From: Fonsecaea monophora
Lineage: Eukaryota > Ascomycota > Eurotiomycetes > Chaetothyriales > Herpotrichiellaceae
DNA length: 64,000 bases
Assembly (NCBI RefSeq): GCF_001642475.1
Contig: NW_019173955.1
Span: 1 to 64,000 of the forward strand
Reading direction: 5' to 3'
Below the pieces are notes generated by a model. The model made no database searches, was not told the origin of the DNA, and saw only the letters and a list, made by a program, of their open reading frames with translations. Both the position numbers and the translations under genes were made by a program. Below are positions 1 through 10,596 of the stretch, piece after piece. Each line of letters begins with the position of its first letter. The stretch's first letter is position 1.

Positions 1-543
1 CACGCTAGTCCTCGGCCGAAGGCCTTCGGACTAGCGCCGGTAGGGCCCTGTAAATTACTCGAAGGTATATAGTCAGACGGTCCCCAGGACCTAGCAGAAT
101 TCACCATGTTCCTCCGTTGAGTCACAACTACCACCGTGCTCAGTCACGTGCAAGAGCATCTCAGGTTGAAGCAGCGAGGCTCAGGACCACGCTCACAAGC
201 CACCAATTAACCATAGGTCTCCAGCCATCCCGTTACATTGGACACGAGCTGTCGCCCGCAAGGTAGGATTCGAGGGAACCATTGCGGCAGGATCGGCAAA
301 GATGAAGGATCCCCGCATGGACCACATAGGCTTTGTCTGTTGGGCGCAGCGTGTGCCATGGCCATTGCACGAGTCCCAGCTCAGCAAATGGAGATTTCGC
401 AGACTTCGTCGCTGTCCCCGGAGCCTTCCAGAGCAGACTGAGGATAGCTGTGGATAGGTACTTTGGATAGAAAACGTCGCCTCCTGACAGCGCCAAATTC
501 GGTCTCTCTACGCGACGCGACACTTTGTTGCCCCTAAAATACA
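1..543. other. Upstream region without a supported gene
   Basis: No coding region is supported here. It holds a palindromic hairpin at 3-36 and then the presumed promoter and 5' leader of the beta-mannosidase gene starting at 544. An open minus-strand reading at 233-544 has no recognisable family and lies head to head with that gene. Confidence 0.5.
3..36. repeat. Imperfect palindrome, hairpin-forming
   Basis: Nine-base arms CGCTAGTCC (3-11) and GGACTAGCG (28-36) are exact reverse complements. They enclose, and share two bases with, a perfect 14-base palindrome CCGAAGGCCTTCGG (16-29). It could be a transposon end or a hairpin remnant; no matching partner was found in the window. Confidence 0.6.
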
Positions 544-3500
544 ATGGCCACCGTCATCACCGAACTACACTCGGGTTGGCAGTGCAGACAGTCTGATGAT
601 ACCTCTAAGAACGCATGGCTCCCGGTATCGAAGGTTCCAACCACAACGCATCTCGTTCTCCAAGAAAATGGAAAGTACGTCTGAAGATCATCGAGCACGA
701 AGTCAATATTTCTCAAACTCACAACTCTCACCTAGGATTCCGGACCCCTTTATCGACATGAATGAACTGGCTGTACGATGGGTCGCAGAGAAGTCCTGGA
801 CCTACAAGACAAGTTTTAGCACCCCGACAGATAGACAGCACGATGCGAGGACGGACTTGGTGTTCGAAGGCCTCGACACCTTTGCCACGGTATCTCTCAA
901 TGGCCACAAAATCCTCGAGGCCGACAACATGTTCATCGGATACCGCGTCGACGTGACACCTTTTCTCTTACAGCCTTCTTCCGAAGACGATCCCACTGAC
1001 CCAAATGTCTTGGAAATTGTCTTTGAATCGGCCCTCCTCCGTGGCCGCGAGCTCGTCAAACAGCACTCACATGAACACGATTTCATCGCTCATCAGACAG
1101 AGTCGAGCAGGCTCCCTGTGCGCAAAGCACAGTGTCATTGGGGGTGGGACTGGGGTCCTATCCTGATCACTTCCGGGCCGTGGAAGCGCGTTTCTCTGGA
1201 AACATATCTTGTTAGAATCGACGACGTCTGGTTTCAGGGAGAGGTGAGTGAGGATCTGAAGGTGGTGAACGGGAAGTTGTTCGCCAGTGTAGGTAGCGGC
1301 AAAGGGAACATGGGAGAAGACAGCATCGTCAAGCTGTCAGTATCTCGCGACAAGGCCGTGTATGAGGTGGACGCGCACGTCAACAAAGATGGCATTGCCA
1401 CGGCAGAGTTTCGACTCGAAGACCCGGCTCTTTGGTACCCTCGTGGCTATGGGAGCCAGTGCCTCTACGAGCTCCGAGCGAAAATATCCACACAGGAGGG
1501 CGGTCTTGTCTCCAAATCCAGATCGATCGGCTTTCGACGATGTCAACTCATCCAGGAGCCGGACGAGTTTGGCAAGTCGTTCTATTTCCGCATCAATAAT
1601 GTCGACGTCTTCGCGGGCGGGTCCTGCTGGATTCCTACGGATTGCTTCCTCCCGAGAATAGGTGCGGACGGGTATAAGAAGTGGATGGAGCTGATGATCG
1701 AGGGTAACCAGATCATGACCAGGTATATTCGATGGCTGACCCAGTTCTGGTTTCCGATGCCCAATTATTTGTTTGTCTCTGTGACTTGCCTTGATCTGCT
1801 CATACTGCATTTGCCCGAGTTACTTCTAACCAAATGAACACGTCCCAGAATCTGGGGCGGAGGAATCTACGAAGACGACTCGTTCTACGAGGCCTGCGAC
1901 ACGCTGGGCATTCTCGTCTGGCAAGACTTTTGCTTCGCCTGCGCCAGCTACCCCACGTATCCATCCTTCCTCGGCCAAGTCGAAGAGGAAGCGCGCTTCA
2001 ACGTCCGACGACTCCGCTTGCACCCGTCGCTGGCCATCTGGGCCGGGAACAACGAAGACTACCAGGTCCAGGAGAAGCACAACCTGGAATACGACTATGA
2101 CGGCGACAAGGACCCGCAGTCGTGGCTCAAGACCAGTTTCCCCGCGCGGTACATTTACGAGTATCTCCTGCCGAAGATCGTGCAGGAGGAGAGTCCAGGT
2201 GCGGTGTATCACCCGAGCAGTCCGTGGGGCGACGGGAAGAAGACGTGGGACCCGACCGTGGGAGACATTCATCAGTGGAATGGTCAGTATATCTTTTTAC
2301 ACCTCTCCTCCAAGAAGGCAGACCTCTATTTCTACCATCTCGTCGGGACGCAAATAACTCCATCTTCCATTCTTTTTGCCCTTCATCCAAAAAAGATTAA
2401 AAACGCTCATTGCCATTCCATCCATCGTCATCTGATCTTTGTTTAGTCTGGCATGGCTCCATGCGCCGATATCAAGAAATTCCCAGCATGGGCGGGCGCT
2501 TCGTGAGCGAATTCGGCATGGAAGCCTACCCGCACATGTCGACCATCGTCTCGGCCATCGCCACGCATCCCCAGCAACAGTACCCCGGCAGCATGACCAT
2601 GGACTACCACAACCGGGCGATCGACCACGAACGCCGCCTCCTGACGTATGTGGCCGAGAACTTTCGGATCAACTATGACTTGGGGGCGTTCACGCACCTG
2701 ACGCAGGTCATGCAGTCGGACGCTGTGGGATTCGCGTACCGCTCCTGGCGTCGCGAGTGGGGGGTCTCGTCGTCCTCGAATGCAAAGAAACTGAGAAAGT
2801 GCGGCGGCGTGCTCGTGTGGCAGTTCAACGATACCTGGCCGACCATGTCGTGGGCGGTGGTCGACTACTTCCGCGTGAAAAAGCCCGCCTTCTACGCCAT
2901 CAAGCGCTCCCTGACGCCGCTGGCCGTGGGCGTGAGCAGGCCGTTCCACGAGTGGACGTCGGGACATGTGGATCCCACGCGCGCGGCCACGGACGGGACA
3001 TGTGACGTGTGGGTGTGCAGTTCGCGCAGCGAGGATGTCACCGTGGACGTGGTCGTGCGGGCCATTTCCATCAAGACGGGGCGGGACGTGGTCGAACCGA
3101 TCGTGAAGCGAGGCGTCGTGGTCAAGGCGAATAGCACGACTGAGATCCTTCAGGGGAGAAACTTGTCCGGTGATACTGCTGGTCCTGGTGATTCTACCCG
3201 GTTAACAACAACCACCGAGGGATCGTCGTCGCCGTCCTCCCCGCCCTTCGACACGAATACATGGGACCCGTACATCATCCACGCGTCGCTCCTCGTGGAC
3301 AACCGCGTCGTGAGCACCGACACCGCCTGGCCCCACCCGATCAAATACCTCGATTTCACAACCACGCCACGAGACGTCGTTGTCAGCATCACCACCAGTC
3401 CCTCCTCACGCAACACCAGCACCAGCGAGAGCGCCAACACGACCAAGACAGTCGCCACCGTGACCATCACCATCACGGCCTCCCGCCCCGTCCACGGCTT

Positions 3501-3693
3501 CGTGTTCCGCGAATCCCGCGACGGCCCAACCTTTAGCGACAACGGCTTCGACCTCGTGCCGGGGGAGGAGGTTGTTGTCGAGGTGTTCAGTGCAGGCGCG
3601 GAACCTCTGAAAGAGGAGGCGCTTCGGTGGACGTATGTCGGGGCCGAGAGCGCGTGTCTGGGTCTTGGGCTTGGGAGTCAGAACGGGAAATAA
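544..3693 (+). CDS. Beta-mannosidase, GH2 family (B type, cytosolic)
   Basis: Releases terminal beta-mannose from mannooligosaccharides. Four exons (544-674, 736-1722, 1849-2282, 2447-3693) join to 932 residues, the usual length for fungal B-type GH2 beta-mannosidases. Seen directly: an IPDPFIDMNE block near residue 45, the WGGGIYEDD block just after the second intron, the acid/base glutamate in GNNED (about E442) and the nucleophile in SEFGMEAYP (about E539). There is no signal peptide, so the enzyme is probably intracellular and acts on imported mannobiose or glycan fragments. Introns are 61, 126 and 164 bp, and each restores a conserved motif across the junction. Odd: the C-terminal beta domains carry two Ser/Thr-rich low-complexity loops (about residues 757-784 and 832-852), and GC content rises sharply in the 3' half. 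The start is the first ATG, with ACA just before it. Confidence 0.93.
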
Positions 3694-4238
3694 GGGAATA
3701 CGAATGGGTAAGGGAGTGAGTGAGTGAGTAAGTGAGTGAATGGTTCATGTATGACCAAGGGAATGAGGAGAGATATATGTTTTGAAGGGCTCGAGAAAGC
3801 GCCTCTTTCTATTGTTTTTTGCCTCGTGTCGCTCCTTTCCTTGCGTTGCCTGCCTTGCGTTGCCTGCCTTGCGTTGCCTTGAGATGCATGACCAGCCTGA
3901 ACGACTTGAGTCGAGTCGAGTCGAGCCTGATGCGTGTTGTGCGATGCGTGAAACGGAGGCACCCGGGGAATTCTTCTCGTCCTTCTCATGAGCAACCAAC
4001 CAACTAACATCCTCCCTCCACCCCGCGCAAGAAAGGTATGTGGGTGTCCACAAGTCTCGACGGTTGAGGATAGGATATTTAAATCGACCCGGGCATCTTC
4101 TCTCCAAAGCTCTAGAGATTCACACAAACACACACACACACATGGTTAGAAATTGTCTCAAACTCATCCAATTCCAATGCAAATCCAATGCAGTAAATCA
4201 CACTCGTGTGATCACACTATATATATATATATATATAA
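3694..4238. other. Convergent intergenic region
   Basis: Holds the 3' ends of two convergent genes. Apart from the short tandem repeats, a CA run near 4126-4141 and a TA run just before 4239, nothing is recognised. Confidence 0.6.
3839..3880. repeat. Tandem repeat, 14 bp x 3
   Basis: Three adjacent copies of CCTTGCGTTGCCTG (the last one differs at its final base) lie in the space between the 3' ends of the beta-mannosidase and GFA genes. Short GAGT (about 3714-3737) and GTCGA (about 3911-3926) runs flank it. Confidence 0.85.
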
Positions 4239-5285
4239 CTACCTGAAGAAGGAATTTCCAACCGTAAGAAATACGTACGTACGTACCTTGGTCTTGTACT
4301 GGACGGCGCCCTCGAGCGGCTTCTCCCAGCTCTGCCGCTGAGAGGCGAATGATTCCCATTCCGGGACGGGGAGTTTGGGGTACTGCGCACGCACACACAC
4401 GCGCACACACACGCGCGCGCGATCAGGTCAGCGCTTGTGCAGAGGGAGCGGCAGAATGCGAAAGAGCGAGTATCCCTCCCGCACTCGACACTTACCAGTC
4501 CTAATTTCAGAACCACCTTGCCCTTGTACAGCGGCGTGACACTCATGATGGGCACGCCGCACGTCTGGCAGAAATACCTATTTTCCACAAAGGACGGTGG
4601 GGCGTTAGTTCTGTCTGTCCAGGACCTTTTTTTTTTTTTTGTTTTTCTGGATTCTTGTCCTCCCCAGCCTCCCTGAAAATGCTTGGCTATCGAAACCCTT
4701 ACCGTTGCAACGGGGTCCCGCTGAGTGTGTCCGGATCCTGTCGTCGGGAGGAAATTGTCCCTGTTAGAAGCAGAGTGGACAACAAGACAATCTGGAGAGC
4801 GGGGATGGTACATAAAGATCATAGTGGTGGTGGTGGTGGTGGACGACGACGAACAGTGTACACCTTGAGATTGCCTTTGCCTCTGGGGAACTCGACCTTT
4901 TCTTCCTCGATGGTCAGGTTGGCGCCGAAGCTGTTGATCCCATAACCCCAGGACTCGGTCAGTAACACGGTACGTCTCCTCGAGTTGGTGTAGGCACATG
5001 CATCTCAGAGAGAGACATATGAGAGAGATATGGATCACTGGTGGACACTGAGGATCGCCCACTTACATGCCACCAGCCACCTTGCGACAATTGGCGCAGT
5101 GACAAAAGTGACCCCGGCGCTGTTCGCCAAAGAGGTTGTCATCGTTGACCTTGACGGCGACAGCTGGGCAGCAAAGTATCAGCGAGCCATGCATATAACA
5201 ACCTCCGCGCCAGATATGTCCGCAGCACGTGCCATGGCAAGCCACCAGTGACGTACATACCTTTGCAGAGGCATTCTCCTTCCAT
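4239..5285 (-). CDS. GFA/CENP-V domain zinc protein
   Basis: Member of the glutathione-dependent formaldehyde-activating (GFA) fold family, small zinc proteins whose true substrate is mostly unknown. Six exons on the minus strand (5285-5261, 5163-5067, 4978-4864, 4737-4703, 4577-4496, 4382-4239) join in frame to 165 residues. The zinc-binding cysteines are all visible: CLC at residues 5-7, HCANC near 30, and FCQTCG near 95, followed by the family-typical PLYKGKVVLKLGL and a C-terminal QRQSWEKP block close to LEGAVQYKTK. Exon 1 is only 25 bp. The donor of the third intron is uncertain; a slightly later GT at 4854 would also keep the frame. Repeat-rich introns (CA/CG runs near 4390-4420, GGT run near 4823-4842) separate the last exons. 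A formaldehyde-detoxifying role cannot be assumed from the fold alone. Confidence 0.8.
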
Positions 5286-5650
5286 CTTCTCGTCGGAATC
5301 TCTGGGGTTGGTTTGTTGCTTGGTTGCTTGCTGTTAAGGTCCTCAAGTGATCTTTCGTCGGAGATGCGGAATGTGAAACATTCGGTTGGGGATTGCATTT
5401 CATAATTCTGAACCCTGGCTTGCCTGGTCCTTCCCCTTTCCAATCGCTGTGATGCGGGGAGAATAATACCTCCCAAACACCCAGATTCGGTAATAGGCAG
5501 CGAAGCGGGTAATACAGAGGCGGGGTTGCAATACGCGGTCATATCCAGTGTGGAGAGCTCCAAGACCCATGTTTCTGGTTCAAAATCCGTTCAAAGCTTG
5601 ATGGCACAGGCTGACAACCTGACCTCCTGTGCCAGCCTGATCACACGTCT

Positions 5651-6832
5651 TCAACTCACCTGCGGCCTCAGTGCCAAGTATCGGGGAAATGGAATCTGAC
5701 ATTGGGCAGCCCTCTGGTCGTTCTCTGGGTAGCTGAGGCAGTCTAGGTTGGCAGCTGGACATGTGGAGGCGAGAGGATAGCGCGAAGATACAAGTGCAAG
5801 AATGCTTTCGTGAAGACGGGCACATTCAGGATAACGTCCTGCATAACTCGCAAGACGGTCTGCATCGATCCATTTACTCAGCGAGGTCCACGCGCCAGTC
5901 AAAGATTTCAAGGCGGAAACAGGTCCACCGATGGTGACGAACAGGGAGCACCAACTCGAAGATCTTCTCGCCATGTCGGACTGCAGGATGGAAACCGGTA
6001 GCTTAGTCCTCGACGATCACAAATGATGCCGTCTATCGACCTCTAGGCCAGGGCCTAGATATACAACCTCCAACAGCTGTCACTCCACAACCAAGGAGGC
6101 TGCGGTAGCTCGGCTTCCACCTGAGAATGACGAATCATACCTCCGTGTCCCTGTTGCTACAGAGGCGAAAGTTGAAGAATCGCCGAGAGGATCCTGAGGA
6201 GTTTGCGGTTCCGCTTGAGGACGATGTGCAAATCTCGAAACAGGCGGCAAACCTTGAATCACTTTCGAGTCATCGTAGACAGCCTCTGGAGCCGCGATTG
6301 GCCTTGGCCTGCATTTTAGACAACCATAACCGAAAGTCATTTGTCACGTAAACCGTCAATAGCAGTCACCCACCAGACTCGGGATACGAGTTTCCAGCGT
6401 ATGAGCACTTTCGAGACCTCTCACAAATGTCGAGATCCTTGTTTCCGAGAGGGGCCAGAATGCTCTGATCTCGGAGATGGGCAGATGACGTTATACCGAC
6501 CCTGGCTTCAGCTTATTGAGGGGAAGCCGAGCTCAGCATCCACAGACGAGAGGGACCTTGCCCGAAAGCGGGTATATGTAGGTTCGTCAAAGCTGTTCGG
6601 ATTGTTCTGGCTCTGCGAACTTGAATAAATGCTGGGTGTGAGCAGCGTCATTGCCGATGACCGGTTGCTGTTCTGCGGGGAAGGTCTGCATACGAGAATC
6701 TGCCGGCTCTCTTGTGCTGTCATCCGCGATTCGTCTTTGCTTGCGGGGTGGTCTCAGTTTTGCAGGATAATCCGCAAGGGTTGAGGGGTACGCGTTGGTG
6801 GTGGAATGATTTAAAAAGGGGGAGGATTGCAT
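5651..6832 (-). CDS. Possible spliced hypothetical gene
   Basis: Five consecutive minus-strand open segments (roughly 6832-6670, 6620-6545, 6440-6350, 6305-6095, 5990-5651) can be joined by plausible introns into one reading frame ending at TGA 5651. The largest piece, ending in RYLALRPQ, is rich in ordinary protein-like composition; the first carries a basic stretch PPRKQRR. No family is recognised. The putative start lies only 98 bp from the start of the divergent flavoprotein gene, which is tight for two promoters, and the first donor is weak. It may equally be untranslated or decayed sequence. The model is offered because the 1.6 kb gap is otherwise unexplained. Confidence 0.25.
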
Positions 6833-6930
6833 GTGCGAATTCACACCTTGCTGAGCATCCCAGCTCTAACCTAGATAAAGGGAACTCGCCAGCATCCCCC
6901 TCCTCCAGCACAAATCTTGCCAAACGCATC

Positions 6931-9501
6931 ATGTCGGTCGTCAGTCAGGTTGTAAGCAGCCTTACGGGCTCCCACCATGAGTATGACCTCGTCGTAGTTG
7001 GAAGTGGATTTGCCGTGAGTAGCCGGAGTATTCTTCCAGGGTAAATGGTGCTGACCTCCATGTAGGGTTCTATGACCACATTGAACTTTCTCGAGGAATG
7101 CAAAAAGCTCGGGAAAAGGGGTAGAGTTGCATTGATCGAAGCGGGTAAAGAAGGAGAACGATGTGGTGCAAGCAGGTCTGCTAAATGGTCACCTATCAAA
7201 TGTCAACCATGGACTGAATGGTCTCTAGATGGACAATGGCATACCTGAGATTGGACAAAGGTTTGAGCCAAGCGGCCAGAAGCAACGTGCCTTCATGCGT
7301 ACTAACTGTTGCAGACAACAACTTTGACTCGGACTGGAAGCATGAAATGAAGGTAGGTGCCATGTCCCTGCGATAAAGGTTCTCGCTGACGATTGTAGCG
7401 TGTCAGGTTAGTTTTCCGATGCGACCAGCAAGGCTCTGATACTAACAACATCAGCGAGGGATTGGCAGACCTGGAATATTGCGCAAAAATGGAGAAAGAA
7501 GTCCCCGTGACTGCCCAGTATCTGCTTGACCGTTAGTTGATCAACCCTGGACTGGTAGTGGGAGAGACTGACAGATTCCAGATGGGGTAAAACTCAACCA
7601 TCATGACGAGAAGAATGTGCTCCTGGAGTTCAATACCAGTACGTCGGTGAGCAGATATCAAATGTCCGTCCCCATATTGACAATCTGTTAGATCAGCACT
7701 TCGTGTTTCCCGAGGTAAGCTGCGTCACAAGTTGAGTCTGTGAACGTGCTCTGAATGCAGATTCAGGGTGGTGGTCATGCAATTATCAATGCCCTCTTCG
7801 ACCATATCCGCAAGTTCGATGGTGTTACAATAATGTGGGAGACACAAGCAGAACAGTTGCTGACCCACGATGACGGGTCTGTTTGCGGCGTCAAAGTCCG
7901 AAAGGCTGATGGACACATGACAAAAGTCCACGGTAAGAAAGTCATGTTGGCTTGCGGTGGGTTCGAGGGAAACCGTGAAATGTAAGGCACAGAGACCTTC
8001 TAAGAAGAACATTGGCTAACGAGGACTAGGTTAGCCAAATATGTCGGACCGAGAACAGAACACCTCGAGCTCATCGCACCGGGCCTCAAGTACAACACCG
8101 GCTTCGGTTTGAGGATGGGGTTGGAAGTTGGTGCTGCTGTTGCAGGTTCCATGAGCGGCATGCATGTAAGCGCAGTCCTCATATGTGCCATTCCTCACCG
8201 CAGTCCATACTGATCCTGGCTGAAAGTGCGAATTGGTCGACACCCGAGCCAAGAAGCCCGATGCTGTGATCTGGGGCCACAATTATGGTATCGTTGTGAA
8301 CGAGTGCGATTGTCTTCTTCCAGGCTATGTTCGACTGTCGCTGATTGACACAGAAACTGCAAGCGTTTCTATGACGAAGGCAAACGACAGTGAGACTCCC
8401 GATATTCCCGGTTGGAAACAGCCGCTGACGTGGACAGCCTCTTTGCGACGTTCGAGATGATTGCCCTTGAGACCTGGAGAGGTAAGTCATGGAAGCCAAA
8501 GGTTGAGCAACTGCTAACACGGGGTAGACCATAACCAGAAATCATACTTGTAGGCCTATCTCAGCTACATGGCAACTGCTTACTGACAGGATCTCAGCAT
8601 CACTGACAGTCCGATCATGGACCGCTTCCGCCCAGGCTGGGTCTATGACACCACTGACCAAGAGCCCGAGAAAAGTGAGACCATCGAAGGGTTGGCCGAA
8701 AAGCTCGGACTGGATCCGAACGAGCTGAAAAAGACAGTGGATGAGTATAACGCGGCGTAAGTCTTCGAGACAGGCAGATTATCAGATGTCGCTAACCCTG
8801 ATGCAGCATCAACGACAAGGAGTTCAACCTGATGGCACTTGATGGCAAGAGGACGCACGGGTATGAACATAACGAATATTGTAAAGATTGTGATAACTGA
8901 TACTTTCGCAAGTCTCAATCCCGACAAGACCAACTGGGCCAACCCTATCACCAAACCCCCTTACTACGGGTGAGTGATCTTTCTGCAAACAGACGGGGTG
9001 AGGCAAAAGCTTACGGTTCTCAGATATCCAATGAAAGGTAGCATCGATCATGACGGGCGATGCTGGGTCTTTGCTGATAAGTAATAGCACAACTAACCTT
9101 CACTTATGGTGGACTCAAGTGCGACCTTGACTCGAGGGTGCTTTCGACGACTGGCGTTCCAATTCCAGGTAAGAGACAGAGCCCAGCATTGACTTTCCTG
9201 GCTGACCGACTACAGGCCTGTACTGTGCCGGGGAGTTGAGCGGCTTGTTCTATAACGAGGTGAGTCCATTCTTTCGACGTAAAAGCCTTGATGCTGATCC
9301 AGATGCAGTGTAAGTTCTCCAATGCGCCTCCACCGTGGACCCCGATCTGCAGAATCCACGCATAGAAATCCTGCAATCACTGTGATCGGGTTGACAGTTT
9401 GACGGACGCTAAACACTGTAACAGATCCGCCCGCAACGAGTGTCCTCCGCTCGCTCACTTTTGGCCGGATTGCTGGTCGCGATGCTGCTCAGGCTCTGTA
9501 A
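6931..9501 (+). CDS. FAD-dependent dehydrogenase, fumarate reductase/tricarballylate dehydrogenase-like
   Basis: FAD_binding_2 flavoprotein that probably oxidises or reduces a C-C bond of a carboxylic acid or steroid-like substrate. Seen: the Rossmann motif GSGFAG near residue 25, an IEAGKEGERCGAS segment, GGGHAIINALF, the CGGFEGNREM block and a C-terminal TSVLRSLTFGRIAGRDAA typical of the family. Remarkably fragmented: 22 exons give a continuous 485-residue product (exons 6931-7014, 7066-7175, 7229-7260, 7315-7352, 7399-7406, 7455-7531, 7582-7638, 7692-7714, 7761-7981, 8030-8165, 8227-8303, 8354-8389, 8438-8481, 8528-8549, 8598-8756, 8807-8860, 8913-8969, 9024-9037, 9088-9168, 9216-9259, 9303-9309, 9425-9501). 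The sum is an exact multiple of three and no stop is crossed. Substrate unknown; the closest described activity in this subfamily is tricarballylate dehydrogenase (TcuA-like), by motif resemblance only. Confidence 0.85.
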
Positions 9502-10596
9502 AGGAGAGAATAAGAGACGCAACGAGTTTGTAGTGGAGGATTTGACTGAGGTGCAAGACTGTGGAATGGCAGAAAGTTATTGTAGGCAAAGGAACAGTTC
9601 ATAGCTCTGAGAATGATGAAAGGTTGGAACGCGATGTCGTGAGCCGTGGAAAACACCTCGCTAAACTTGCCTTTTGGTGAACGCGTTCAAAACAATCTTC
9701 AGCCTCGTCCAGCCTTGCCCGTCTCACTGTACATCCTTGGCTGTGACAACCACCAGCAACAACATCTTCACTCGCCAAGCGGCCCTCAAAACACGTCCAG
9801 GACGTTCCTGATACCCACTCCTGCCAGTCGTGGATACATATATATTGCAACATCCAGATACCTTCCAACATTCGACCGTGCGATATGGCGAACACCTCCC
9901 TAACCTTCTTGGTTGATCAGGTCTTCTCCACAATCCAGGTTGCCAAGTGACTGTACCGGCGTATTGGCTGAGTAGGGGCTCTACTCTGTATCCCCTAATG
10001 CATAGCCTGCGATTTCCGTGTACAGGATCTAGTAGCCTGGGTTGTGTAGGGGTCCTGTGAGAACTTGAAGTGTTAGGGGGTGGGAGCAGCAACATTGAGC
10101 CAACCGAATGAGAAGCAAAAAAAACCTGAGAGGGTTTTCTCACAACTCTGAGTTTTTTGCAATTTGTATCGGAGGTCATGGGAGAGAGCGGAGGGGGTAG
10201 AAGAGTGGGTGAGAAAGTCAAAATCTTGGGTTCAATCCTTGACACTGGACGCTCAGTTTTCTTTTTGATACAAAAATTGTGAGGACGACATGAATACCTC
10301 GTGCAAGACACGCCAAGCCAACAATGTGAACCAGTCTCTTTGGCACTGGGCGTGCTCCTCATAGCGCGGTATGTTTGTTTTGGGGGTTGCCAGGGAAGTC
10401 TCACACATGTCATATATACCAAGCTGCGTACCACGACGGATATACTGTGCGGCCTGTTCGTGTTGGCAATCATAATGAACAGTAAAGGGTCAAACGAAGA
10501 GAGGAATGGACTGAAGAAGCCAGAATTAGCTTGATGATTCTATTAGGGGTAATTGTCGTACGCATGCTCTGCCCAGATATTCCGTATCTATCCCAG
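9502..10596. other. Convergent intergenic region
   Basis: About 1.1 kb between the 3' ends of the flavoprotein and Prp4 genes. A 249-codon minus-strand opening (9724-10473) has erratic composition and no family signature, so it is not called. Nothing else is recognised. Confidence 0.5.

Noticed and set aside
10225..10250. T-arm-like GGTTCAATCC suggesting a tRNA
   Set aside because: The flanking bases do not form the acceptor, D or anticodon stems, and the T stem itself is weak.
9724..10473. 249-codon minus-strand ORF between flavoprotein and prp4
   Set aside because: No family features, many Cys/Arg/Pro runs, and it overlaps likely 3' UTRs.
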